NCBI GenBank assembly: GCA_903813345.2
Contig: CAIIXF020000011.1
Coordinates: 13,745,754-13,809,753 of the forward strand
Direction of reading: 5' to 3'
Source of the DNA: Owenia fusiformis
Lineage: Eukaryota > Annelida > Polychaeta > Sabellida > Oweniidae
Length of the DNA: 64,000 nucleotides
Under the pieces are notes generated by a model that saw nothing but the letters and a program-made list of their open reading frames with translations, did no database searches and was not told the origin of the DNA. Positions 48,492-61,104 of the stretch are shown here, in pieces. The number at the start of each line of letters is the position of its first letter. Positions within the stretch are counted from its first letter, which is position 1. The position numbers were made by a program, and so were the translations under genes.

Positions 48492-49252
48492 AATAGGGAG
48501 TTTAAGATTAGCGTAAATAACCCATTTACCTATACCTATACGTAGTTTGTTATTACACTAAGCGGTATTTTACCTAAGTTACAGGGTTTACGATATGTAA
48601 TTACCTATAAATGGCCGAAGATAGGTAATTCGAAAACGTATGTTTTTATCAAACAAAGTGTGTCATTTCTAGATCAAGTATCATCCATTAATATTTAAAA
48701 TAGTAACACCAAACATTTCTCATTCGATCTGCATAGAAATTAAGTGGTCGAACACATTCATTGATGCGATAAACGATGCCATGTGATGATGCATGAAATT
48801 GTTGAATTTACAAATTCTTCATGAGTTTTGCTTATTGTAAATGTATAAAATCAGCCATTATATCGTGGTTTTAATTGTTTAACTTTACTATTTGGCCACT
48901 CTCATTGCTAGATCATGCTAGAAATTTAACATTTCGGCTTAAGTCACTGCCCCATAAGCGGACCCTCAAGCATCACCCCCTCCCAACTACAGTAGCTACA
49001 CCACACACTCTCTGAAGTATATAACAATTCTTGGAGGTGACATGTACTGGTATATGCTATATAAGCCATCGCATGGTTTTTATTCTATGATTAGGAGTTA
49101 ATTTTATCATAAATTGTAGCATACGGTTTCGTAGCCTTTTACGTTAATCTTAAACTCATTTTGCTATACGCATTACCTATACGTATCCGTAACAAACATA
49201 CGGATAGGGATAGGTACACGTATATTTTTACGCTAATCTTAACCTCCCTATT
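48492..49252. mobile_element. 761-bp MITE present only in unit A
   Basis: Ends read AATAGGGAGTTTAAGATTAG and, inverted, AATAGGGAGGTTAAGATTAG. The corresponding site in unit B, near 53847, reads 'catacatattatctcc' and lacks the element. The flanks in unit A are TA on both sides if the element is taken as ATAGGGAG...CTCCCTAT. No open frame. Confidence 0.88.
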
Positions 49253-49258
49253 ATCTCC

Positions 49259-52200
49259 AAAATGGCTCTACACTATAGCTACCCTTACCTGTGTGGGTGT
49301 AGCATTCCTGTTGTTTCTTTAGTTGCACACACCTATTAGTACAGGCAGTAGCAATATGCTTTGTAGATCCATACACTGCAAACAGCTGACCCAAATCATT
49401 GATCCACTTTGAAAGACCACAACCAGGGTAGAAATTGTTATGACCTGAAAGTACTTAAAAAAAGAAAAAAAAAGTCAGCAATGATTTGACTTTTTTCCTT
49501 AAAAGAAACAAGCAAATATACCCATTTCACTGAAATAGCCATTTTTCAGATGTGAGTACATTAACATATAACTTTTAAGAGAATGCATGAACATGCGAAA
49601 TGTCACCACTGGCCATTTGTTAAAGATGCACTTGGTTACAGTAAGCCGAACACTAACTGATTACTGCCATCAAGGAAGTTTCGTCCACCCATCAGTTTGA
49701 GAATATAACATTATGTCAACACTTCTGTAGTGACATAAAAATCAAATCATTGCCCAGTAAGTACAGTTTACTAAAAACTATGAACAAAAATCATATCATT
49801 ACTGAATAAATTTTCAAATTGTTGCTTCAAAACCTAGCATTATAGTATTCAAGACCAAATTGATAGAGCTAGAACTATTTTGTTGGTAAGTTCCCAAAGT
49901 CTCAGAATGAAAATTACCAAACACATGCAAACAGAACCACTGTTCCTTGTGTTGCAGCCAAGAACCTGCTTTGCTGGAAATACAAAAAAGATGCTGTAGT
50001 ACTTGTTAATATTACAATTTAAATATATTGCAAAAATTCAAATCAATTAGGAGGGATGGAGTAAGGTACATGTATACATAGTAATACATCTTAACTAGGT
50101 AAATAAAAATACTGCTTCCAGCACTGTATAGCTGATTCTTCTGGTGGGTGTATGATCCTGTGAAAAGAGAATTCATTTATTAGTAACTTCTGCATGCAAC
50201 AGTAGTAGTTGTAGTTCAGGCAAGGAGCAGTCTTTAACCCTCTTCAAAACACCTGCAATGAGAAAATGATTTTACTGTCTACCTTAACTCCAAAGCATGC
50301 AAGGGATTATCATTTGCAAAAAAGTTGCCAAGTTGCCTTTATCAATCAGATTCTAGGTCGTAAATACCTAGATGGTTGATTGCTTATTGGACCAAAACAT
50401 GGTCGCATTAACACTGACCTCAAAACAAGAAAAAAACAGTCAAATTGAAAAATTGATGATGATTTGATGAAACTTAAGATCATCTACCAACTCGCACCAA
50501 AAAAGAGAATGGTATCCGAAAACTGAGACTAACATACGAAGGTATGTTAAATCTCAGGTGAAAATGAGTTTATAAAAAAAATATGAAGACAATATTTTCC
50601 AAATATAGCACACATTACTTCCATTTTGATAAAACCAGGTGGATTCCATTATTCTTTCATGTCAGAACATAGAATCCGTTAGGAAGCTTTCAAGCCAACA
50701 CACCTTAACAAAAGATCAAACATTGGGTGACCATCCCCCCGCTCATGCTGTATGCTGTCCAGAGAGATTAAGAAGAATAACAAGAATGACATCCTCGGCC
50801 ATGCATAATTAGGATACATCACATTAAAAAGATGAAATACAAGACCATACCACTGTCAATTCCCAATAGTATCTTTACTGTAACACTGATAAGCAATGTC
50901 TACCTACCTAAAGAGTACAAGGTAACATGTATCAACCCCAAGGCCATTCCGTACAGATCCAAGTGAACTCTTGCTGCGTCCTCACGAGATCTCTGGATCA
51001 CACTATATCCGTCATAGCTAACTACTAACATTACAATACGAGCAAGTAAAAATGAGTGGACCTTCACCAGAGCTCAACGATACCCCTCCAGAACGACCCA
51101 ATGCATGCCGGCACCACAGCATGCATTGAAGAAAGAAAATTCAGAATACCTCCTCCTGGTGGGTGCAAGACCCACCATTTTGACTCGCTTGTAAAGAATG
51201 CTTTCGCCAGCCATCAGAATATAGGCAAAACAAAGAACCAAGCTCAACAATAAGAATCCAACTTGGAAACTGTTGGTCGGGACTTACAAGGAATTGATAC
51301 CTGAAACCCATGCATCTAGAGATTGATAGACACTGATCATCAGAATCACGGTGGAGGTACTACAAGGAACATCAAACGGTATGACCAAGTAAACCAGAGC
51401 TCTCAATGCAATGGATCAGAATGACCCATGCTCAACGATGCCATTCTTAGATATTCCTCAAAATCAATCGGGACAACATAAAACATGAACAGGGGAAGGC
51501 CTCCCAACACTTGATCAAGTGTTAAGACATGTTTAGCCATCCAGCCTCCTAGCAGATTCCAGGTTCCTTCACTCCAGAATAATGGGTCGGCCAACAAAAT
51601 CCACAGGTTCAATCAAAATGGAAGGTGTCCCACTAACGAGAAAACCTGCCGCTCCTAAACCATAGATGGAAAACATGTCTAGCTGGTAGATGACCCCATA
51701 TGGAATAACTAAGATAACTTAACCAAATAACTAAGATAACTCAACAAGATTACTTAACTTAGGTGACAGGAACTTTGTGATGAGGCTCATCTTTAAGGGA
51801 GTGGAGTCTAGGAGGCGACTCATTTTCCAGTGCATGGCTTATCTTTCAGGGGATTGCTCATTTTCCAGCGGGTGGCTCATCTCTCAGCGGGTGGATCATC
51901 TTCCAGCAGGTTGCTCAATTGCCAGCAGGTGGATCGCTCATCTTGCAGTGGGTTGTTCATCTTCCAGTTGGTTGCTCTTCTTCCAGTTGGTTGCTCTTCT
52001 TCCAGTTGGTTGCTCTTCTTTCAGTTGGTTGCTCTTCTTTCAGTTGGTTGCTCTTCTTCCAGTTGGTTGCTCTTCTTCCAGTTGGTTGCTCTTCTTCCGG
52101 TTGGTTGCTCTTCTTCCAGTTGGTTGTTCTTATTCCAGTGGGTTGTTCATCTTCCAGTGGGTTGTTCATCTTCCAGTGGGTTGTTCATCTTCCAGTGAGT

Positions 52201-53852
52201 TGTTCATCTTCCAGTGAGTTGTTCATCTTCCAGTGAGTTGTTCATCTTCCAGTGGGTTGTTCATCTTCCAGTGAGTTGCTCATCTTCCAGTGAGTTGCTC
52301 ATCTTCCAGTGGGTTGCTCATCTTCCAGCGGGTGAATTATCTTCCAGCGGTTGAATAATCTTTCAGTGGGTGGGTCATCACCTAGCAGTTGGATCATCTT
52401 CAAGGTTGCCATCTTCCACCAGATAGATCATCTTCAACTGGGAACTTGGCTTTCCAATGGGGGACTTGTCTTGCAGTGTGTGGCTTCCAGTGTGTGGCTC
52501 AGGTACTTGTGGGCTGATCACCTCCAAGCTAAAGGTAAATCTGGAAGAAATATTGTACATTAGGAAATAAAAATACTGTACTTACTTGAACCCCACATCC
52601 TAGAGATAATCTTCCATCCCGGGCAATGCTTCTTCAGTAACACACAGATATCACCAGAATAACAATATCCTATGTAGAAACAGGCGTTGCAGGCAGATGG
52701 TGCATATTGAAGTTTCTCTCATAAACTTGTAGGAAAGGACAGAAACTTATCTTCAGTGGAAGAGGAGTGCATCTGAAAGTAAATACAAAATAGGAAAAGT
52801 TAAGCAATGGTTTCAATTTTCAATTTTTCATCAAGGCTTCCGTGATCAAGACTCTTCCATAACAGGGGATGGAGGGAATGCAAATCTCCAGTGAGATCAT
52901 CTTTCAGTAGTTTGATTATCTTCCACCAGGAGGATCATCTTCCAGCGGATGGATCATCTTTCAGAGAGCAGCTTGTCTTCAGATGAGTTGCTTGACTTTT
53001 TGCAGATGGCTCATAATCTGGTAGATGGCTCATATTCAAGGAGCTGGCCAATATTCTAGTGGGTGCCTCATCTCCAGTGGATGGCTCGTCGTCAAATGAT
53101 TCTGCATCTTTATGAGGGTGACTCCTCTTCCAGGGGATGGATAATCTTCCAGGGGATGGTTGATCTTCAAGGGGATGGATGATCTTCCAGACAGCATTTT
53201 CTGTTCCAGTTGGTTACATGGCTTCCAGTTTGTGGCTCAGATTCTATTCGGCTGATCAACCCCATGCTAAAGGCAAATCTGAAATACTGTAAATTTGGAA
53301 ATAAAACTTCAGTACTTACTTGAACAGGATCCTTGAGACTTCTCTCATCTTGAACAAAGCTACTGCAGTCGCACAAGGACATCACCAGAATATGTAGATA
53401 CAGGTGCTACAGACTCCAGGTGCTTATTGTAGTTACGATTTGAAACATCCCGGAAAGGGTAGTCTGTTTTAACCTCCAGGGTAAGAGGAGTTCATCTGTA
53501 AGTACATATAAAATAGGAAGTCAGCAATGATTTAAATTTTGATTTGTTGTTACAATGCCAAAATGATTGAGCCACTCACTGAACAAGCGGAGGAGGGAAT
53601 GCAAGACATTCCTTTTATTGATTCTAGTAAATTTCTCATGGCCTTTCACCCCTCCCGGCTCAAAATTTACATCATCAAATCAATTAACTGCCCGAACAGA
53701 AGTATCTCTGTAGAAGTGAATTGTGGTCTATATATTTTTAGAACATGAATTAAAATTATGTTTTTGAATATTGAATTACCCCCCTACCCCAAGCCCAATA
53801 TAATGAATAGTTATATTCATTTTTTTGATATGTAAAGCCAACATACATATTA
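49259..53852 (+). repeat. Large tandem duplication unit B
   Basis: Second unit, about 4.6 kb, collinear with unit A from 'ggctctacactatagctacc' on. Its central 3 kb differs from A and C at only occasional positions. It lacks the MITE of unit A. Confidence 0.88.
51945..52326 (+). repeat. 19-bp minisatellite in unit B (about 20 copies)
   Basis: Same unit as in A; 381 bp between the same landmarks, exactly one 19-bp copy shorter. Confidence 0.9.
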
Positions 53853-56566
53853 TCTCCAAATTGGCTCTACACTATAGCTACCCTTACCTGTGTGGGTGTA
53901 ACATTCCTGTTGTTTCTTTAGTTGCACACACCTATTAGTACAGGCAGTAGCAATATGCTTTGTAGATACATACACTGCAAACAACTGATCCAAATCATTG
54001 ATCCACTTCGAAAGACGACAACCAGGGTAGAAATTGTTATGACCTGAAAGTACTTAAAAAAGAAAAAAAAGTCAGCAATGATTTGACTTTTTTCCTTAAA
54101 AGAAACAAGTAAATATGCCCATCTCACTGAAATGGCCATTTTTCAGATGTGAGTACATTTACATATAACTTTTAAGAGAATGCATGAACATGCAAATTGT
54201 CACCACTGGCCATTTGTTAAAGATGCACTTGGTTACAGTAAGCCGAACACTAATTGATTACTGCCATCGAGAAGTTTTGTCCACCCATCAGTTTGAGAAT
54301 ATAACATTATGTCAACACTTCTGTAGTGACATAAAAATCAAATCATTGCCCAGTAAGTACAGTTTACTAAAAAACTATGAACAAAAATCATATCATTACT
54401 GAATAAATTTTCAAATTGTTACTTTAAAAGCTAGCATTATAGTATTCAAATGATCAAGACCAAATTGATAGAGCTAGAACTATTTTGTTGGTAAGTTTCC
54501 AAAGTCTCAGAATGAAAATTACCAAACACATGCAAACAGAACCACTGTTCCTTGTGTTGCAGCCAAGAACCTGCTTTGCTGGAAATACAAAAAAGATGCT
54601 GTAGTACTTGTTAATATTACAATTTAAATATATTGCAAAAATTCAAATCAATTAGGAGGGATGGAGTAAGGTACATGTATACAATAGTAATACATCTTAA
54701 CTAGGTAAAAAATACTGCTTCCAGCACTGTTTAGCTGATTCTTCTGGTGGGTGTATGATTCTGTGAAAAGAGAATTCATTTATTAGTAACTTCCGCATGC
54801 AACAGTAGTAGTTGTAGTTCAGGCAAGGAGCAGTCTTTAACCCTCTTCAAAACACCTGCAATGAGAAAATGATTTTACTGTCTACCTTAACTCCAAAGCA
54901 TGCAAGGGATTATCATTTGCAAAAAAGTTGCCAAGTTGCCTTTATCAATCAGATTCTAGGTCGTAAATACCTAGATGGTTGATTGCTTATTGGACCAAAA
55001 CATGGTCGCATTAACACTGACCTCAAAACAAGAAAAAAACAGTCAAATTGAAAAATTGATGATGATTTGATGAAACTTAAGATCATCTACCAACTCGCAC
55101 CAAAAAAGAGAATGGTATCCGAAAACTGAGACTAACATACGAAGGTATGTTAAATCTCAGGTGAAAATGAGTTTATAAAAAAAATATGAAGACAATATTT
55201 TCCAAATATAGCACACATTACTTCCATTTTGATAAAACCAGGTGGATTCCATTATTCTTTCATGTCAGAACATAGAATCCGTTAGGAAGCTTTCAAGCCA
55301 ACACACCTTAACAAAAGATCAAACATTGGGTGACCATCCCCCCGCTCATGCTGTATGCTGTCCAGAGAGATTAAGAAGAATAACAAGAATGACATCCTCG
55401 GCCATGCATAATTAGGATACATCACATTAAAAAGATGAAATACAAGACCATACCACTGTCAATTCCCAATAGTATCTTTACTGTAACACTGATAAGCAAT
55501 GTCTACCTACCTAAAGAGTACAAGGTAACATGTATCAACCCCAAGGCCATTCCGTACAGATCCAAGTGAACTCTTGCTGCGTCCTCACGAGATCTCTGGA
55601 TCACACTATATCCGTCATAGCTAACTACTAACATTACAATACGAGCAAGTAAAAATGAGTGGACCTTCACCAGAGCTCAACGATACCCCTCCAGAACGAC
55701 CCAATGCATGCCGGCACCACAGCATGCATTGAAGAAAGAAAATTCAGAATACCTCCTCCTGGTGGGTGCAAGACCCACCATTTTGACTCGCAAGTAAAGA
55801 ATGCTTTCGCCAGCCATCAGAATATAGGCAAAACAAAGAACCAAGCTCAACAATAAGAATCCAACTTGGAAACTGTTGGTCGGGACTTACAAGGAATTGA
55901 TACCTGAAACCCATGCATCTAGAGATTGATAGACACTGATCATCAGAATCACGGTGGAGGTACTACAAGGAACATCAAACGGTATGACCAAGTAAACCAG
56001 AGCTCTCAATGCAATGGATCAGAATGACCCATGCTCAACGATGCCATTCTTAGATATTCCTCAAAATCAATCGGGACAACATAAAACATGAACAGGGGAA
56101 GGCCTCCCAACACTTGATCAAGTGTTAAGACATGTTTAGCCATCCAGCCTCCTAGCAGATTCCAGGTTCCTTCACTCCAGAATAATGGGTCGGCCAACAA
56201 AATCCACCGGTTCAATCAAAATGGAAGGTGTCCCACTAACGAGAAAACCTGCCGCTCCTAAACCATAGATGGAAAACATGTCTAGCTGGTAGATGACCCC
56301 ATATGGAATAACTAAGATAACTTAACCAAATAACTAAGATAACTCAACAAGATTACTTAACTTAGGTGACAGGAACTTTGTGATGAGGCTCATCTTTGAG
56401 GGAGTGGAGTCTAGGAGGCGACTCATTTTCCAGTGCATGGCTTATCTTTCAGGGGATTGCTCATTTTCCAGGGGATTGCTCATTTTCCAGCGGTTGGCTC
56501 ATCTCTCAGCGGGTGGATCATCTTCCAGCAGGTTGCTCAATTGCCAGCAGGTGGATCGCTCATCTT

Positions 56567-57147
56567 GCAGTGGGTTGTTCATCTTCCAGTTGGTTGCTCT
56601 TCTTCCAATTGTTTTAGTTGGTTGCTCTTCTTCCAGTTGGTTGCTCTTCTTCCAGTTGGTTGCTCTTCTTCCAGTTGGTTGCTATTCTTCCAGTTGGTTG
56701 CTCTTCTTTCAGTTGGTTGCTCTTCTTTCAGTTGGTTGCTCTTCTTCCAGTTGGTTGCTCTTCTTCCAGTTGGTTGCTCTTCTTCCGGTTGGTTGCTCTT
56801 CTTCCAGTTGGTTGCTCTTCTTCCAGTTGGTTGTTCTTATTCCAGTGGGTTGTTCATCTTCCAGTGGGTTGTTCATCTTCCAGTGGGTTGTTCATCTTCC
56901 AGTGAGTTGTTCATCTTCCAGTGAGTTGTTCATCTTCCAGTTGGTTGCTTTTCTTCCAGTTGGTTGCTCTTCTTCCAGTTGGTTGTTCTTATTCCAGTGG
57001 GTTGTTCATCTTCAAGTGGGTTGTTCATCTTCCAGTGGGTTGTTCATCTTCCAGTGAGTTGTTCATCTTCCAGTGGGTTGTTCATCTTTCAGTGAGTTGC
57101 TCATCTTCCAGTGAGTTGCTCATCTTCCAGTGGGTTGCTCATCTTCC
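56567..57147 (+). repeat. 19-bp minisatellite in unit C (about 30 copies)
   Basis: 580 bp between the same landmarks, about ten copies longer than in B. A block near 56940-57050 repeats the order seen at 56800-56930, and one unit near 56610 is irregular ('caattgttttag'). Confidence 0.88.
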
Positions 57148-57715
57148 AGCGGGTGAATTATCTTCCAGCGGTTGAATAATCTTTCAGTGGGTGGATCATC
57201 ACCTAGCAGTTGGATCATCTTCAAGGTTGCCATCTTCCACCAGATAGATCATCTTCAACTGGGAACTTGGCTTTCCAATGGGGGACTTGTCTTGCAGTGT
57301 GTGGCTTCCAGTGTGTGGCTCGGGTACTAATGGGCTGATCACCTCCAAGCTAAAGGTAAATCTGGAAGAAATATTGTACATTAGGAAATAAAAATACTGT
57401 ACTTACTTGAATCCCATCCTAGAGATATGTCTTCCATCCTGGATAATGCTTCTTCAGCAACACACAGATATCACCAGAATAACAATATCCTATGTAGATA
57501 TATGCGCTGCAGGCAGTTGGTGCATATTATAGTTATTCTCTGAAACTCCTCGGAAAGGACAGAAGCTTAGCTTTAGGGGAAGAGGAGTGCATCTGAAAGG
57601 ACATACAAAATAGGAAAAATTTAGCAATGGTTTCAATTTTCAATTTTTCAACAAGGCTTCAGTGATCAAGACACTTCCATAACAGGGGAGGGAAGGAATG
57701 CAAATCTCCAGTGAA

Positions 57716-57842
57716 ATCATCTTCCAGCAGATTGATCATCTTCCAGCAGGTTGATCATCTTCCAGCAGGTTGATCATCTTCCAGCAGGTTGATCATCTTC
57801 CCGCAGGTTGATCATCTTCCCGCAGGTTGATCATCTTCCAGA
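57716..57842 (+). repeat. Second 19-bp array in unit C
   Basis: About six copies of TTCCAGCAGGTTGATCATC, related to the main array. Units A and B have only degenerate forms at the corresponding place. Confidence 0.85.
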
Positions 57843-57988
57843 GAGCAGCTGGTCTTCAGATGAGTGGCTTGACTTTCAGCAGATGGCTTGTAGTCTGGTA
57901 AGTGGCTCATATTCCAGGAGCTGGCTTATATTCTAGTTGGTGCCTCGTCCTCAAGCGAATTGCTCATCTTCAAATGATTCTTTATCGT

Positions 57989-58035
57989 CAGGGTTCATGT
58001 TGGGAAATTTTCTGCATTCCTCAATTGAGTCTGAC
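57989..58035 (+). mobile_element. Solo terminus of the CAGGGTGCATG foldback family
   Basis: 'CAGGGTTCATGTTGGGAAAT' and the following 'gcattcctcaattgagtc' match the left end of the complete element at 58451. No right end follows. Confidence 0.75.
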
Positions 58036-58044
58036 ACATACAAT

Positions 58045-58066
58045 TACACACACACACACACACACG
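58045..58066 (+). repeat. (CA)n microsatellite
   Basis: About ten uninterrupted CA dinucleotides. Confidence 0.95.
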
Positions 58067-58069
58067 TAC

Positions 58070-58990
58070 ATGTAAATGGTGGCCATTTTTCAAAATAGCA
58101 GACTACTCACCCAAAGTGTTATTAGACAACGTGCCATGCTTAAAGTACATGTATTTACATATCTGATATGAACAAAATCGCTCCACTACTTTTTAAGTTA
58201 TAGTACAAAATGTAAAAATGACGGCCATGTTTTAAAATGACCGCCTACAACCCGAAGTGTCATGAGACAGTGCATGGCTCATGAGTATCTCCCATATCAA
58301 ATATGAACAAAATCGCTCCACTAGTTTTCAAAATGGCCGCCTACTATCCAAAGTGTCATTAGACAGTGTGCCATACTTATAGTCTTCAAATATCGAACAT
58401 GAACAAAATCACTCCATTCCTTTTTGAGTTACAGTAAAAAATGTTACGGTCAGGGTGCATGTTGGGAAATTTTCTGCATTCCTCAATTGAGTCACATGTT
58501 ATTTTTCAAACAAGAATCACTCCTTCCCATATTGTCTATATCTTCCAGTTTTGCACAAAGAGTGCACTTATGTGCCTAGAAGACTTGTGAGAAGAAAGTT
58601 CCAATAAGGTGTATAAAAAAACAAGAAAATTCAGTGAAAAAATTCAGAAAGTTTTTCACTGTACGTATTTTCGTATTTTCTCGTTTTTTATACATTTTAC
58701 AAAACAAATCTTCTCACAAGGCTTTTCTAGGCACATAAGTGCACTTTTTGTGCAAACCTGGAAGATGTAGACAATGTGAGGAAGGAGTTATTTTTGTTTG
58801 AAAAATAAAATGTGACTCAATTGAGGAATGCTGAAAATTTCCCAACATGCACCCTGGCCTTAAATAACACACGTTAAAATGGCCTACTACCCAAAATGTC
58901 ATTTGACATTGTGCCATGCTTAAAGTATTCACATACCAAATATGAAAAAATTGCTCCACTACTAGTTACAGCAAAAATCCTAAAATGGCA
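58070..58990 (+). repeat. Diverged repeats with 'caaaatggccgcctac'
   Basis: Copies near 58080, 58210, 58330 and 58880 share 'aaaatggc', 'ctac.c..aagtgtcat', 'gacagtgtgccatgctta' and 'tatgaacaaaatcgctcca'. The element at 58451 interrupts them. Confidence 0.65.
58451..58856. mobile_element. 406-bp foldback element, CAGGGTGCATG ends
   Basis: The two halves are inverted copies about 58654. Each holds 'ttgggaaattttc', 'cctcaattgagtc', 'gcacttatgtgcctag' and 'cttctcacaag' or their complements. No target duplication is obvious and there is no coding capacity. Confidence 0.88.
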
Positions 58991-59159
58991 AAGGCAGCAA
59001 TTTTTCAAAATGGCTGCCATAAATTTCTTATATTTCTAGCTTAATCAATGTCCTAGATAACTTTTACATTTAAGGAGCCATGGAAGTTTAACAGGAAATG
59101 ACAAAACAAACAATGAACACAAATGTGTACAAAATGTCCCCACCAATGGGTGATCCAGT

Positions 59160-60255
59160 CTAATAGTTATCCTGAAAATGAGTAGACAAGACTTTACCAA
59201 CACAATTTGAGGACGGAAAATCCAAAATGGCCACCTTAAAATTTACCCAGAATGACAAAAATTTAGTCAGTTCTAGATTTTCACACCCCTGAAAATGTGA
59301 AATGTGATCCATCAAAGAGTTAACCAGAAAACATGTAAACAAGACTTTACAGACAAGATTTTAGGATGGAAAATCCAAAATGGCTGCCTTGACATTTACC
59401 CAAAATGTCAAAAAACTTATCAGTTTCTAGATTTTCATACTAAAACTCATCCCTGAAAATATGAAATTGATCTACTGAACGGTTCACCTGAAAACGCATA
59501 GACAAGACTTTACAGACAAGATTTTAGGACAGAAAATCCAAAATTGCTGCCTTGACATTTACGCAGAATGCCAAAAAAATAATCAGATGTAGATTTTCAT
59601 ACTAAAAATCATCCCTGAAAATTTGAAATTGATCTAACAAACGATTCACCTAAAAACGCGTAGACAAGACTTTACAGGCAAGATTTTAAGACGGAAAATC
59701 CAAAATGGCTGCCTTGACATTTATCCAGAATGCCAAAAACTAATCAGATCTAGATTTTCATACTAAGAATCATCCCTGAAAATGTGAAATTGATCTAAAA
59801 AACGGTTCTACTGAAAACGCGTAGACAAGACTTTACAGACAAGATTTTAGGATGATCCAAAATGGCTGCCTTGGCATTTACCCAGAATGCCCAAAAACTA
59901 ATCAGATCTAGATTTTCATACTAAGAATCATCCCTGAATATTTGAAATTGATCTACCAAAAAACTAATCAGATAGAGATTTTTATACTAAGAATCATCCC
60001 TGAAAATTTGAAATTGATCCACCAAATGGTTCACCTGAAAACGCGTAGACAAGACTTTACAGGCAAGATTTCAAGACAGAAAATCCAAAATGGCTGCCTT
60101 GACATTCATCCAGAATGCCAAAAAACTAATCAGATCTAGATTTTCATACTAAGAATCATCCCTGAAAATTTGAAATTGATCTACCAAACGGTTCACCTGA
60201 AAACGCGTAGACAAGACTTTACAGACAAGATTTTAGGACGGAAAAATCCAAAATG
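59160..60255 (+). repeat. ~160-bp tandem repeat, about seven copies
   Basis: Each unit contains 'gtagacaagactttacag', 'caagattttaggac', 'aaaatccaaaatggctgcc', 'ttgacatttacccagaatg' and 'atcatccctgaaaat'. Copies begin near 59180, 59330, 59500, 59660, 59820, 60045 and 60205. The longer spacing before 60045 reflects a partial extra copy. Noncoding. Confidence 0.85.
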
Positions 60256-60550
60256 GCCGACAATAAAAAAGTGATTATGAGTTTTTGCTGATTTCTTTTA
60301 ACAAAATTATCACATATAACTACTGTTAACAATAACATAGGCTTTTACAACAAAGTACACCTGAAATTATTTATAAAGCTACTAAATAGTTAAAGTATGA
60401 AAACTGAAAAACACCATTCAATATGATACAAAGTAATATCGCGCACCAACTTTTCTTAAAACATTCAAAATGGCTGACATGACTGAGCTAACAGGTCCAA
60501 AACCTAATCAGATGTAGAATGAAGTGAGCTGAACAAGATGTTAAAGTTTC

Positions 60551-61082
60551 AAAAGCAACTGTGAAGCCATTTTTCTTAAAGTTTGCAGACAAGGATTTTA
60601 GCATTTGACTTCAAAATGGCCGACAGGAAGTAGGTATCGAGTTAAATTTTTTTCATCCACATCTAGATGCACTCATAAGTTATCCCTGAAAATTTGAAGG
60701 TGATATCTGTAGCAGTTTTGGAGAAAACTGCCAGACGTACGGACGGACAGACAGACATACGGACAGACAGACGCGCCAAGGACGACAATATGGCCCCACA
60801 CTATGTGGTGGGGACATAAAAAGCAACTGTGAAGCCGTTTTTCTTAAAGTTTGCAGACAAGGATTTTGGCATTTGACTTCAAAATGGCCGACAGGAAGTA
60901 GGTTTCGAATTAAATTTTTTTCATCCACATCTGTATGCACTCATAAATTATCACTGAAAATTTGAAGGTGATATCTGTAGCGGTTTTGGAGAAAACTCCC
61001 GGACGTACGTACGGACGGACGGACAGACGGACGCGCCTAGGCCGACAATATGGCCCCACACTATGTGGTGGGGACATAAAAA
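60551..61082 (+). repeat. 268-bp tandem duplication with an ACGG-rich tail
   Basis: Two copies (60551-60818 and 60819-61082) run from 'aaaagcaactgtgaagcc' through 'acttcaaaatggccgacagg', a (ACGG/ACAG)n run and 'tatggccccacactatgtgg'. The close of each copy, 'tggggacataaaa', resembles a dispersed retroelement tail in molluscs. A related end lies at 62275-62350. Confidence 0.85.
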
Positions 61083-61104
61083 TGACAAAACCATTTTGGA
61101 CTCA

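Larger units (their letters stand above)
43840..49258 (+). repeat. Large tandem duplication unit A
   Basis: First of three head-to-tail units; starts near 'gtttgtgggtacaacattcct'. It holds the phrase 'ttatgacctgaaagtactt' (44018), a segment of about 3 kb (44450-47480) that differs from units B and C by only occasional bases, a 19-bp minisatellite and a 761-bp MITE absent from the corresponding place in unit B. Without the MITE it is about 4.66 kb. The small open frames are conserved only as far as the DNA is. Confidence 0.88.
53853..57985 (+). repeat. Large tandem duplication unit C (truncated)
   Basis: Third unit, collinear with A and B until about 57985, where similarity stops at 'caaatgattc' and a CAGGGTTCATG terminus begins. 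It has the longest 19-bp array. Confidence 0.87.

Noticed and set aside
45672-56215. 65- and 69-codon frames conserved in all three duplication units
   Set aside because: The whole 3-kb segment around them is equally conserved, so the match reflects recent duplication and not selection on protein. No domain is recognisable.
46393-57175. Open frames with 'SSSWLLFFQLVALLPVG' repeats
   Set aside because: The 19-bp period makes the same 19-residue peptide in all three frames, and frames differ among the duplicates with copy number. Repeat artefact.
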